64,000 nt of DNA from assembly GCA_019639135.1 (NCBI GenBank), contig JAHBSL010000006.1, positions 104,020-168,019 of the forward strand, written 5' to 3'. This document shows positions 54,615 to 63,783 of this stretch, piece by piece (position 1 is the stretch's first letter; every line of letters begins with the position of its first letter). The notes beneath the pieces were generated by a model. It saw only the letters and a program-made list of their open reading frames with translations, was not told the origin of the DNA and ran no database searches. The stretch comes from Acidobacteriota bacterium. GTDB lineage: Bacteria; Acidobacteriota; Blastocatellia; Pyrinomonadales; Pyrinomonadaceae. A program made the position numbers and the translations under genes.

Positions 54615-56273
54615 CTAGGCCGAAACGACGAGCTGAACATGTCGCCGATGGCTCGCAGGCTGCGACTGCACGCTCTGCTGCTGTCGCGCGGGATAAGTTC
54701 CTGCCTTTGCCTTCAGCTCGGTTTCGCGTGTTCGAACGGCGTCCCAAAGCCGCTGTTTCTCTTGACGTGTTAGAGCCTTCGCTTCCGGGTCGTTGTAGAG
54801 CGAGAACTTTAGAAACCGAAGCCCACCGGACGATGACTTTTCGATCTTTCTGAGCCATTGCGTCGCCGCCTGCGTGAATCGGTCCCGCAGCCGGACCTCC
54901 TGTGATTTTGCGACCGTGTTGAGAGCCGTGAACTCTTTCAACGAGAGCTTTTTTGCCTCCTTGAAATCTGCGTATGCCCGCTTCTTAAGCTCTGCGACAT
55001 CGGCTGTATCCGAGGTACCGCGGATAGCAAGATATAGCTCCTGATATGCTTCGTGCCGCAAACTCCTCAAATGGAAATCCGAATACTGCCGCCGCCACAA
55101 GAGTCTCAAAACCGAAGCCGCATACTGCATCTCCTCGAAGTCGGGATTGACCTCCTGATCCATTACAAGCTCGACGGCCGGTCCCTTACTGAAAGTGAAC
55201 AGTCGGCGGGCCGAGCGGACAACTTTTCGGTTGTAGATTCGGTCGAGTGAAAGAGACAGCCACTCTTCGAATTCCTGATCCGAGAACGGGGATGTCGACG
55301 GCTCGTTCCAACTGGAAACCGGTATCGCCGATCTTGTCTGATCAGCCCACGATTCAGCTATCATTCGCCGCGCGTTTTGCGTTGTATTTCCGCCCATTGC
55401 GCGGCCGACAAAAAGCCGTCCAACCTCGGACGCCAGGTGTCTCGCCTCGTGCGGGAGACAGGACGCATCCACCTCACAATCGAGGTCGAAAACCACTACG
55501 ACGCGCTGACCGCCATTCATCGTCAGACCGATAATTCCGTTCTCGTCATACTGGTCTATGTTTTCGAAGGTGAGGAAGTCGCGATCGATTTCATCCAACG
55601 ATTTGTCACCATCCTCGAGATAGAAAGTGGCAAGATCGTCATAGATCATCCGGCCTGCCTTCTGCCGTCCGACGCGGCTAAGAACGGCCTTCATCTCATC
55701 ATCGAAGATCGGTGTGCGTGCCGGCAGAGGCTTACGAGTTTTTGCCGCCTCTTTAACCCTGCGCTGATCGGCCACCGTGAGTTTCTGCTCGGCACGCTCG
55801 AATTCCTCAAACGAGATCTCGCGATCCGAATTGGTTGCCGTTACGGCTTCAAGCTGCATACCGAGAAGTCCCATCTCCTTGAGCACCTCGCTTATGTTTC
55901 GCGTCCGTATTTCGCGGTAGTAGTAAGCTGCGATCTGCTCGTATTCGAACTGGCCCGCATCGGGGCTCGCAATGGCCTTTACACAGCGAACAAACTCGCG
56001 TCCGTCCTCCTCGTTGCCGAGCACTCGCACAGCATATTCAAGGGACATTATCCGCACGCGATCGATCGGTTCCGGTTCGAGTTCGTCCGCTATTCTGACA
56101 ACTACATCGCCAAGGATCGCGAACTCTTCAAGCTCCCTTCGGCGCAGCGGATTGTTCCCGAGATGCGTACACCAGTCCTGCATAGGAGACCCCGTACTGG
56201 GCGGTGAGAATGCAAGGATCGCATTTCCCGGAGCAAACTTTCTAAGCTGTTCGATATTTAGTCTTTCTGCCAT
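54615..56273 (-). CDS. unknown protein with a zincin-like HEARH motif
   Basis: GAGGA precedes the ATG. The 552-residue soluble protein contains CLPHEARHLASEVGRL near residue 272 and MIAESWADQ about 30 residues further on, which together give HExxH...E, the ligand set of gluzincin-type metallopeptidases. Flanking strands (GQRVVVVFDLDCEVD) before the helix fit the metallopeptidase fold order. The N- and C-terminal thirds are helical and not recognised. No signal peptide, so it acts inside the cell. Its place between two SSB genes and near oriT suggests an early-entry function such as countering host proteins; this is inference. Confidence 0.6.
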   Translation of the reverse strand: MAERLNIEQLRKFAPGNAILAFSPPSTGSPMQDWCTHLGNNPLRRRELEEFAILGDVVVRIADELEPEPIDRVRIMSLEYAVRVLGNEEDGREFVRCVKAIASPDAGQFEYEQIAAYYYREIRTRNISEVLKEMGLLGMQLEAVTATNSDREISFEEFERAEQKLTVADQRRVKEAAKTRKPLPARTPIFDDEMKAVLSRVGRQKAGRMIYDDLATFYLEDGDKSLDEIDRDFLTFENIDQYDENGIIGLTMNGGQRVVVVFDLDCEVDASCLPHEARHLASEVGRLFVGRAMGGNTTQNARRMIAESWADQTRSAIPVSSWNEPSTSPFSDQEFEEWLSLSLDRIYNRKVVRSARRLFTFSKGPAVELVMDQEVNPDFEEMQYAASVLRLLWRRQYSDFHLRSLRHEAYQELYLAIRGTSDTADVAELKKRAYADFKEAKKLSLKEFTALNTVAKSQEVRLRDRFTQAATQWLRKIEKSSSGGLRFLKFSLYNDPEAKALTRQEKQRLWDAVRTRETELKAKAGTYPARQQQSVQSQPASHRRHVQLVVSA

Positions 56274-56427
56274 AACTTCCTCATATACCCGGATAGAAAC
56301 CGGAGAAAACGCGTGGTCTTTAAGGGCAGCGCTTTCAAAGCCCAGAATAAAAAATCACTTTCATTCAGGCTCGAAAATCCCTTTCAAGTTGATGGCGGGA
56401 CGATTTGAGAGTTACGTGAAGGTGTTA

Positions 56428-56820
56428 CTATTCGGATGCCAGTTCGGCTAACCGCTTTTGAAGGTAGGCAAAGGTACGTGGTGCACGTTTATCGAGCTGT
56501 GCCCGTCCTGTACCGAGGCCGTCCGAGGGAATGACGACGGAGCGGACTGTCTCCGTGACGGCCCGGATCAATGTGTCGAACGCGGCGTCTATTGCAGCCT
56601 TGTTCTGCTCGAATTCATCATCCGAAAAGAAGGCGTCTTCTTTATAGTTCGGACTCTTTTTTGTCGGTACCCCAAAGGCATTCGGTTCACCCCGCATTGC
56701 AGCCGCTTGTCCGCCAAGCCCTCGACGTTCCATGTTGTCGCCATAAAGAAACAGCTTGTCCCGGTTCGCCCTGACATATTCGCGGGTGATGAACTTCATC
56801 CGCTCGATTTGGTACTTCAT
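56428..56820 (-). CDS. macro-domain-like small protein
   Basis: ATG 56820 (MKYQIERMKFITREYV) is chosen: GGAG lies five bases before it, while the GTG at 56826 has no room for a site. The 130-residue product has LFLYGDNMERRGLGGQAAAMRGEPNAFGVPTKK, the glycine-rich loop of a phage- and plasmid-borne family distantly like macro domains, and IPSDGLGTGRAQL near the end, like the second ligand loop. ADP-ribose-type ligand binding is possible but untested. Confidence 0.65.
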   Translation of the reverse strand: MKYQIERMKFITREYVRANRDKLFLYGDNMERRGLGGQAAAMRGEPNAFGVPTKKSPNYKEDAFFSDDEFEQNKAAIDAAFDTLIRAVTETVRSVVIPSDGLGTGRAQLDKRAPRTFAYLQKRLAELASE

Positions 56821-56941
56821 ATACACTCCAATCTACACGACTGCTGCTACAAGAGGCGGACCACCGCCAAAATTTCCCGTATAAGATACGATGACGGCGG
56901 CCCGATGTTGGAAGGGTCAGTTAGGCAGGTCGAGATTGGGA

Positions 56942-57349
56942 TCAATATGCTGCCGCCTGCTGGACCTCGGTCGGCATCTCCGTTGGCGGAGGCATGACCG
57001 CTGCATTCTCACCATTTTCACCGTCCTGTTTGCCGGTGAGAAACTGGAACTCCTGTAGAACGATCTCCGCTCCCGACTGAGGCGAGTCATTCCGGTCAAG
57101 CCACGGGTTAAACGTAAGCCGACCCTGGACGTAAAGCCGATGTCCCTTGCGAACATAACGAGCGATCGTTTCGGCCTGTTTGCCGAACGCGGTAACTCGA
57201 AACCAGTCGGTCTTCTCTTCTCGTCCGTTCGGTGTGTTCTTGAACGTATTCGAGGCGATCGAGAAGTTAGCGATAAACGTCCCGTTGTCGGTGATCTTGG
57301 TCTCCGGTTCCTTGCCGAGGTTTCCGATAATCGAAATTTGTGCTGACAT
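56942..57349 (-). CDS. ssb: single-stranded DNA-binding protein, copy 2
   Basis: The 135-residue SSB has AGGAGA upstream. The OB fold shows ISIIGNLGKEPE, FSIASNTF, DWFRVTAFGKQAETIARYVRKG and LYVQGRLTFNPW. The tail ends MPTEVQQAAAY and lacks the acidic tip, unlike copy 1, so it may not recruit SSB-binding partners. First gene of the SSB-macro-zincin-SSB-RNase H unit. Confidence 0.9.
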   Translation of the reverse strand: MSAQISIIGNLGKEPETKITDNGTFIANFSIASNTFKNTPNGREEKTDWFRVTAFGKQAETIARYVRKGHRLYVQGRLTFNPWLDRNDSPQSGAEIVLQEFQFLTGKQDGENGENAAVMPPPTEMPTEVQQAAAY

Positions 57350-57754
57350 TTTTTCAATTCTCCTAATTATTCTTAGTCTCTGGGTGCGCCGAAAAGCGTC
57401 ACGACCCGACTACGGCTGGTCGAGTGTCTCTCGCAAGCCGCCGCCGAGCCGTGATTCTGTCCGCCGCCTATATTTTGTCTTCTGCTAGGGTGGATTGTTA
57501 GCGAGGCTACGGAGTTTGAAGGATTCGACAGGGCTAGCGTCGTGCAGCGAATCATCGAAGCGAGATGGCTTGTGCCAAGGCAAGTCTAGGTCGATAATGG
57601 GATCGAGTTTGTTTCCAAAGTTGACGAAGCGGTTTACGAGACATCGTAATGAACTTATTGCGGGTCGGACAACCGTCTTAATCACGGCCCTAATTTGCGA
57701 AACGGTCAAGCCCAGGATACGTTAATGGAAATCACAGAATTCTGATTCGATCTC
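57350..57754. other. intergenic region with transposase debris
   Basis: About 400 bases separate the divergent SSB and ATPase-nuclease genes. Apart from the IS3-like fragment listed separately I see no intact gene, tRNA or clear promoter. The two promoters for the flanking genes must lie here. Confidence 0.4.
57538..57654 (+). pseudogene. IS3-family transposase remnant (integrase core)
   Basis: One frame reads VVQRIIEARWLVPRQV, a stop, then VDNGIEFVSKVDEAVYETS. The second part matches the D-N-G-x-E-F-x-S heart of the IS3 OrfB integrase core. The frame is interrupted and both ends are missing, and no inverted repeats are visible. Confidence 0.5.
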
Positions 57755-60700
57755 GTGCCTGATAATCAACCTACTTCTTTACGATGGGGAGTCAATCCCG
57801 TTGGCTTTATAAATCAGCAGCTACGAACACTGCTAGGACCGACCGCGCTTGCGAATGAACTGATCCAGAATGCAGAGGATGCCGGGGCCTCGGAGGTCTA
57901 TTTTAATTTCTCGGATGATGCCTTAATAGTAGGAAACAACAGTAAGTTTCTGGCCTGTTCAGACGTAACACGCGACGAATGCGCTAACGCGGCGGAGGGC
58001 TACGAGTTTTGTGATTTCCACCGATTTCGGGACGTCGCGAGCGGCAATAAGAGGGCCGGATCAAGAAATATAGGGGCATTTGGAATCGGCTTCACGTCAG
58101 TTTATCAGATAAGCGACAGGCCGGAGGTGAGCTCCGGTGAGGTTCATTGGATCATTGTTCCGCTTGAAGGTCGGGTTATATCTGAACGAATCGACTATTT
58201 TGACGGTACGCGTTTTCGGTTACCCTGGGCGTTCGAATTGACTGAGTTTCGGCAAAAAATAGCGGCAGAAACTGTCTCCCCGAAAAAGATCAATGATCTT
58301 CTCCTTGGAATTCATTCATCGCTTGAATTTTCTTTGCTGTTCTTAAACAACCTCACCTCAGCCAAGGTGCTAAAGGAAAACAAAGAGATTTTCTCTATCG
58401 ATATCTATCTGAACAATTCGGTCAAAACCGTTTCAAGTTCAAACGGAAGTCGAACTAATTGGCAGTTGTTTCAAGGTAACTTTGAGAATTCCGAGGCTGT
58501 CCAAGATTCACCAGAACGTCGCAGAACGGAAGTTAACATTGCGATCCCAAATCGTGTGCTTAGCAAGGAAGGGTTGCTCTTTGCTTTTCTGCCGCTGGAA
58601 CGGGAGAAAACTCAGCTACCGTTTCATATAAACGCGGACTTCTTCCCATCACCTGAACGGAAAGCACTATTATTTGATGACGATCATCAAGGTCGATGGA
58701 ATCGCCAAGCTTTGAGGACAGCGATCGAAGTCTTTTCATCCAATCTTTGCAACATTAGAGATTTTTTGGGGGCAAAGAACTTCTGGGAATCTTTAGATCA
58801 GGTCCGAAAGGCAAATAAGCATTTTGAGAACAATGCTTTTATAAATGGACGGGATGCAGAACTTAAGGAACTATGGCCACTGGCAACCGGGAGCTTAAGA
58901 AAATTTGATTCTGTTCTGACCTCGCGTGTTGAGTGGCGAATCCCGCCTACGACTTTTTTGGTTAGTACTCCAAGAGAAACCGATGATGCGGTATTGCGAT
59001 CATCTCTCGAGGATTTAGGACTTGAGATTGTTCATCAAGAATTGTCGAAGTTCAGAAAGACTCTGAAAGATGTCGGTGTCAGGGAGCTTAAGGCAGAAGA
59101 CGTTGTAAACAAGATCAACTCAACTCGCTTGAGCGAAGGCACGCCACTTGACGGAGCACCTAGTTGGTTCAGAGATCGAAAAAGAAGAACTTCATTACTC
59201 GATTTTCTTAAGCCCGAACTTGAAGAGCTTCGAGGCTTATTGAAGAACTGTCCGATCGCAATAGATCGGGGCCAGAAAGTTCGTTATCCGGGTAACCTCT
59301 TCAACTTCGTTGAAAGTGAAATTCTGAGGATATTTCTTAACTTAGGGTTTGAATCTTCTTTTCCAGCCAAGGATAGCCATGAACTCATTGTCAAGTTGGC
59401 AGCCGATTTCACGGTAACAGATGCTGTCAATTTAATTGAAAGACTAGAAGCGGAAGAAATTCGCGCCTTTGCATCAAATGATCCCGAGGACTATCGAAAG
59501 CTTGTCAAATGGCTGGTCGGGAAAGCCAAATCATTGGAACCGGAAACTCAGAAGGCTCTCAGGGATTTAGAGATCTGGCCCACCTCGCACGGCTTCGATT
59601 CCCTTGACGGTTTAGCTATTCCAGGTGGGTTTGATGATCCGATCGGATTGGCAAGGTTCGTGGATCTAAATCGACTAGGTTTGGATTCGAGCGAACTTAA
59701 AGCCATCGGAGCAAAGTCGCTCAACTTTTCGAGTTATATTATCGACCACGTAAAGGACTATTTTGAGGGCAATGAAAACGTTGACGATGAAATAAAACAG
59801 CGACTTTTCGAACTTGTTCGCGAAAAGCGAAAAAGATGGGAAGAAGACGAGCCTGTAAAAGCAACTATAGCCGATTTGCCACTTGTTAAATGCACGGACG
59901 GGAAATATCGGCCTGGAAATAAAGTCTATTTCGATAGCGAGGTCAACAAAGAAATACTCGGTTATGGGCACCATTATGTTTTGCCATCTGATGATAAAAG
60001 GGACTTTCTTGCGTCCATAGGAGTTGCGGAGAGTCCAAGAATAGATGATTTACTGAGATTAATTGATGATGCCATCACGCCTCCGACTTCTATCAACCGG
60101 GAAAGGGTAAATACCGTAGTTCGAATAATCAGACACATAGGAAAAGGATGGTCGGAGATTAAGGACGAATCCCGCGACTATTTCGACAAGCTAAAAGCAA
60201 AGCAATGGCTGCCGGAGGAGAAGAATCTTCGCAATTGGAAAAATCCGAAAGACCTTCATTCGCCTAGAAAGCGGTATTTATTTGAAAGTGTTGGCAAGTT
60301 TGTAGATCTTGGTTCTGACGAAGAGAAAGTTGATCGGGGCATCTATGACTTTCTTGAGGACCTTGGGGTAAACACCGAACCTTCGGAAAAACAGGTTGTA
60401 GATCATCTGCTGGCCTACTGTAAAGAGAACAAACCGGTTGATAATCGCGTTTACGATTTTCTTCAAAACAAAATTGAATCGCGAGAAATCAAACGCCTTA
60501 GGAATTCGCCTTTTATCTGGGACGAGAAGAATTCAAGATATCTGAAGGCCAACCAGTGCTTTTGGAATAAGGTTGATTTAGGCAGATACCGACAGAAGCT
60601 TTCCGATTCTTATTCTCAATACAAAAAACTTTTCAGCAAACTTGATGTTAAAGAGGACGCTGACTCCTCAGATGCCGTTGAGGTCCTGCGCGAGATATAT

Positions 60701-62278
60701 GAAGAATTCTCACCCGAGAATAAAGAACTTGACGAAGAAGCCAGACGGGTTGCCCATACCTGCTGGAGGTTGCTAGATAAAGCAAGTGACGATTTATTTG
60801 AAAAAGTCGGGACATTCCAGTCCGTAGTTAATAAACTTGGTCACCTTGATTTCCCGACGAAGGTATTCTTCGACAATTTTCCTGGAATCGCTGAGAGTTT
60901 GGGCCTCGCTCCCAATGTAGTTGAGATCAGACCCGAGATTTTCAAGCCGATGCATGGGGCAGGAGTAAAGAACCTTTCAGAGGTTGTCCAAATCGAAGTT
61001 CGAGGCTACCAGGACGATCGGAGAAATGAACAGCTTGAAGGCAGACTAAGATGGAATAGCTGTTTCGAGCGCATCCTGCAAAAGCACGATCCGGAGAATT
61101 TTGATTCGAGAACCTTAACGGTTCTTTCTAATTTGAAGCTGTTCGAGGTTTCAAGCCTTGCGGTTCGCTACAGTGTTCCCGAGATGTCACGTACCTCGGA
61201 GCAGGTCTCCGCCGATTCTGCTTATGATCGCTGGGTATCGACAATCTATTTTATCAAAAACGATCTCACAAGTTTGTCTTCGGAAATAGCCAGAATCCTT
61301 ATAAGTGGCTCTGAGTTTTCCCAGATAGCACCGACCATCAAAGAAGTATTAGGTTCGGAATCCGAATCTCAAGCCAATATGTCTCTCGACAAATACGGAT
61401 TCCCCAAAGTTGATACCTCCGTTATCAAGGCGGCGGAATCTCAGGAACTAACGAATTTTGTCGACACGGATGAATCCGATTTCGCGTCTCAAGATGAAAC
61501 TGACAACGAAGGTCACCGGGGCGATGCGTCGTCCGAACACCCAGGTGAATCTCCGCCGTCACGCCGGCAGAAAGAGGATGAGCAAAAGGACTTATTAGAT
61601 GGAGTGCAGTTTACAGGCCCGGTCCAGGATCGTAGTCCGGAAACCGATCTCAATGGCAATTATCAAAGTCAATTCGATCTTTCGCCTAAAACGCAAGATG
61701 AGGAGAGCCATGGAAAGTCCGATACAAGACGAAATAGGCCGCGGTTCGAGCGGAAAGATTCTGAAACCACGCGACGTGAACAAGGTAGTAAAGCTAGGTC
61801 AAAGAAACGAGGAAGGCTTCTTTCATATGTAGCGGAAGATGGCGACGAAGATACTAAAGCGGAAGACCCCCACACGACACAACTAAGACTCAAGGTGGAT
61901 AGGCTAGGAATTGAGGCCGTTGTAAGGTTTGAGGAAGAAGCGGGAAGATATCCCGAGGAGATGGCGCCAAATTTCAAGGGCTTTGATCTCAAATCGTTCG
62001 GTAGCGAAGAAGAACGAGAAAACAATAAAGAACCAGTTCGGTACATCGAGGTGAAGTCGATTACGGGAATCTGGGGAGAGAAAGGGGTCGGATTAACCAA
62101 AAGTCAGTTCGAGGAAGCCAGAAAGAAAGGAGATAGGTATTGGTTATACGTTGTTGAGTATGCTAACTCAGACGCGATTGTACATCCGATTCGAAATCCT
62201 GCCCGTAGGGCAACTCATTATTTTTTCGATCACGGCTGGAAGAAAGTTTCACGCATTGAAGAGAGGACAGATCCATAA
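57755..62278 (+). CDS. sacsin/Hsp90-type ATPase fused to DUF3883 PD-(D/E)XK domain, candidate defence protein
   Basis: The start is GTG 57755; a stop lies in frame four codons upstream, so no earlier start exists. Residues 1-260 form a GHKL ATPase: LANELIQNAEDAGAS (E..N..D, about 32-46) and NIGAFGIGFTSVYQISDRP (about 106-124), as in sacsin. The middle 1000 residues are mostly unrecognised and charged. After a long disordered acidic linker (about 1230-1370), a DUF3883-like domain closes the protein: FDLKSF near 1410 and RYIEVKSITG near 1430 give the D...ExK nuclease signature. It is monocistronic, AT-rich and flanked by transposase debris. ATPase-nuclease fusions of this kind are associated with phage defence; the exact system is not one I can name. 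Confidence 0.75.
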   Translation: MPDNQPTSLRWGVNPVGFINQQLRTLLGPTALANELIQNAEDAGASEVYFNFSDDALIVGNNSKFLACSDVTRDECANAAEGYEFCDFHRFRDVASGNKRAGSRNIGAFGIGFTSVYQISDRPEVSSGEVHWIIVPLEGRVISERIDYFDGTRFRLPWAFELTEFRQKIAAETVSPKKINDLLLGIHSSLEFSLLFLNNLTSAKVLKENKEIFSIDIYLNNSVKTVSSSNGSRTNWQLFQGNFENSEAVQDSPERRRTEVNIAIPNRVLSKEGLLFAFLPLEREKTQLPFHINADFFPSPERKALLFDDDHQGRWNRQALRTAIEVFSSNLCNIRDFLGAKNFWESLDQVRKANKHFENNAFINGRDAELKELWPLATGSLRKFDSVLTSRVEWRIPPTTFLVSTPRETDDAVLRSSLEDLGLEIVHQELSKFRKTLKDVGVRELKAEDVVNKINSTRLSEGTPLDGAPSWFRDRKRRTSLLDFLKPELEELRGLLKNCPIAIDRGQKVRYPGNLFNFVESEILRIFLNLGFESSFPAKDSHELIVKLAADFTVTDAVNLIERLEAEEIRAFASNDPEDYRKLVKWLVGKAKSLEPETQKALRDLEIWPTSHGFDSLDGLAIPGGFDDPIGLARFVDLNRLGLDSSELKAIGAKSLNFSSYIIDHVKDYFEGNENVDDEIKQRLFELVREKRKRWEEDEPVKATIADLPLVKCTDGKYRPGNKVYFDSEVNKEILGYGHHYVLPSDDKRDFLASIGVAESPRIDDLLRLIDDAITPPTSINRERVNTVVRIIRHIGKGWSEIKDESRDYFDKLKAKQWLPEEKNLRNWKNPKDLHSPRKRYLFESVGKFVDLGSDEEKVDRGIYDFLEDLGVNTEPSEKQVVDHLLAYCKENKPVDNRVYDFLQNKIESREIKRLRNSPFIWDEKNSRYLKANQCFWNKVDLGRYRQKLSDSYSQYKKLFSKLDVKEDADSSDAVEVLREIYEEFSPENKELDEEARRVAHTCWRLLDKASDDLFEKVGTFQSVVNKLGHLDFPTKVFFDNFPGIAESLGLAPNVVEIRPEIFKPMHGAGVKNLSEVVQIEVRGYQDDRRNEQLEGRLRWNSCFERILQKHDPENFDSRTLTVLSNLKLFEVSSLAVRYSVPEMSRTSEQVSADSAYDRWVSTIYFIKNDLTSLSSEIARILISGSEFSQIAPTIKEVLGSESESQANMSLDKYGFPKVDTSVIKAAESQELTNFVDTDESDFASQDETDNEGHRGDASSEHPGESPPSRRQKEDEQKDLLDGVQFTGPVQDRSPETDLNGNYQSQFDLSPKTQDEESHGKSDTRRNRPRFERKDSETTRREQGSKARSKKRGRLLSYVAEDGDEDTKAEDPHTTQLRLKVDRLGIEAVVRFEEEAGRYPEEMAPNFKGFDLKSFGSEEERENNKEPVRYIEVKSITGIWGEKGVGLTKSQFEEARKKGDRYWLYVVEYANSDAIVHPIRNPARRATHYFFDHGWKKVSRIEERTDP

Positions 62279-62580
62279 TTTTCTACTTCGTTGGCAGGTT
62301 ATCGTATCACGCCACCGTAAGCTCACCGTCAATGGCACAGGTCGAAACGAAAGAGTTTTCTGCTATTAGCATCGGGAGTTCTCCCTCGGACGCTTCCGAT
62401 GCTTTCCAAACGATGGTTCGTTTTTAGACCACAGCGGTTCATTCATGCACCAACATACGCAGAAATAAACCGCCGATACCGCCAACGATCAATGTGCCAG
62501 CCGTTTTTTGATTCTTTATTAGACCCGAACGGCTGATGCCAATCTCCGGTGCGGCCACCGTTTGATTGTGTTTGTGGTTT
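62279..62580. other. intergenic region downstream of the ATPase-nuclease gene
   Basis: About 300 bases without an intact gene. An imperfectly hairpin-forming pair AGCATCGG (62368-62375) and CCGATGCT (62396-62403) is present but no T-run follows, so it is not a clear terminator. A short minus-strand frame with a hydrophobic stretch (GTLIVGGIGGLFLRML) lies at about 62440-62570 without a start or ribosome site. Confidence 0.35.
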
Positions 62581-62835
62581 TCACGTACTGTCGGCCGCGG
62601 CTTCAAACCTGCCTTCCTTTGATGATGCGGCCCCCGTGAAGGCTCCCGTATCGTAACCGAATGGCTCCGCTTCGATGATCGAGAGCGTCAGTTCCGCACA
62701 ATTTACCGCGAAGGGGGCTTGTCATCTCGTGGGCTCAGATCGTGAATGAGTCGTGCGGTATGGGTCTTGCCTGTTCCCGTCTCACCAAGTAGGAAGAGAT
62801 CGAGAAAATCACTACGGACAAGTTGTTTGACGTTT
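62581..62835 (-). pseudogene. decayed sigma-54 activator (AAA+ fragment)
   Basis: Read on the minus strand, two frames in succession encode LFLLGETGTGKTHTARLIHDL (Walker A) and FAVNCAELTLS ... FGYDTGAFTGAASSKEGRFE (GAFTGA loop), ending at a stop where the Walker B segment should begin. A frameshift separates the two pieces. They resemble residues 30-105 of the intact activator at 10265-11356, so this is the stump of a second gene of that kind. Confidence 0.65.
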
Positions 62836-63032
62836 TACAAAATCGATTTGAAAGAGGTATAACATTTTTACATCCGTATAAGAGACCTAAACCGTTCGGA
62901 TAAGACAGGTTAATTCCCCCATTAGGAAAGAATCGCTTCTTTCTCCGAGTTCGACGGGTATTTATAAAGACCTTCCGAAAGCGGAGTGGTTACTTTTTGA
63001 GCCAAAGAAGTTTTGGTGTGTTTGCTGTCCTT

Positions 63033-63054
63033 ACACTTTCAAGACTGAAAGTGT
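63033..63054. promoter_or_regulatory. perfect inverted repeat before the sigma factor gene
   Basis: ACACTTTCA and TGAAAGTGT are perfect 9-bp arms with a 4-base loop (AGAC), 18 bases before the sigma factor ATG. A second short repeat, CTGGA-TC-TCCAG, follows at 63056-63067. They could be an operator or a leader hairpin hiding the start. The stretch 62836-63032 shows no other feature I can support. Confidence 0.45.
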
Positions 63055-63072
63055 CCTGGATCTCCAGATGGG

Positions 63073-63783
63073 ATGAGAGGTTCGTTTCTTCAAAAACTTC
63101 AACCATCACCGGGCGATGCCCCCGTTGCAGAGGCGGAGGAGAACTGCGCAAACGCCAGCGAAGGACTGATTCGTGACTCCATAAACTTAATAAAGCGTGT
63201 CGCCTTTGGGCGCAGGGCGGTCGTTCATAAAGACGATATTCCTGACATCGCCCAGGAAGCGGCCTTGCGATTATGGAAATGGCGAGAAAAGTTTGGTGAT
63301 AAGAGCGAAGAAATGACTCGCGAGGACTGGGATTCTTTCACAGCTCGCACGGCCCATAACGAGATAAATCGCTATAGCTCAAAACGCATTAAGAAAAATG
63401 AGGTCGCTCTTGATACAGCCCAGACGGTGCTGACCCGAAGTACGGAAGGCGACGCCGACATCGAGGTAGTATCTCTCGTGAGAGATGTTTGGCAGGGTAT
63501 TTGCAGTCTAAGTCTTCATCAGCGGCGTGCATTGCTTTTGCATTCGATAGATCTTCTGGTCTATTTCATGCAATGTGGCATTAAAGAACATGCAATCCGT
63601 GAATCCATAGATATAACCAAAGAGGAATGGGAACGTATCGTGTTACGCTTGCCCCTTTCTGATAGGGAGATCGCTCAGATGGCGAACTCGAATGGCAAAG
63701 CCAGCGACTCGAAACTGGCTGCCCAGGCAGTAAAGAAAGCAAGATTTGATGCGCGTAAGAAACTCAAGAGGTTAAGGATATGA
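63073..63783 (+). CDS. ECF-like RNA polymerase sigma factor
   Basis: The 236-residue protein has sigma region 2 at about 30-105 (DDIPDIAQEAALRLWKWREKF, the usual DxxQExxLR helix, then HNEINRYSSKRIKK) and a longer than usual spacer before region 4 (about 150-235: LSLHQRRALLLHSID ... SDREIAQMANSN ... KARFDARKKLKRL). It overlaps an anti-sigma-like gene by four bases (ATGA). The first ATG lacks a good Shine-Dalgarno and lies just after two inverted repeats. Confidence 0.75.
   Translation: MRGSFLQKLQPSPGDAPVAEAEENCANASEGLIRDSINLIKRVAFGRRAVVHKDDIPDIAQEAALRLWKWREKFGDKSEEMTREDWDSFTARTAHNEINRYSSKRIKKNEVALDTAQTVLTRSTEGDADIEVVSLVRDVWQGICSLSLHQRRALLLHSIDLLVYFMQCGIKEHAIRESIDITKEEWERIVLRLPLSDREIAQMANSNGKASDSKLAAQAVKKARFDARKKLKRLRI

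Noticed and set aside
54502..54858. 118-residue minus-strand frame
   Set aside because: Mostly inside the zincin-like gene in another frame; Arg/Ala-rich in the way of out-of-frame sequence.
55377..56207. 276-residue open frame on the plus strand
   Set aside because: Antisense to the zincin-like gene, without motif or ribosome site.
62368..62403. Inverted repeat as terminator of the ATPase-nuclease gene
   Set aside because: The loop is 20 bases long and no T-run follows.
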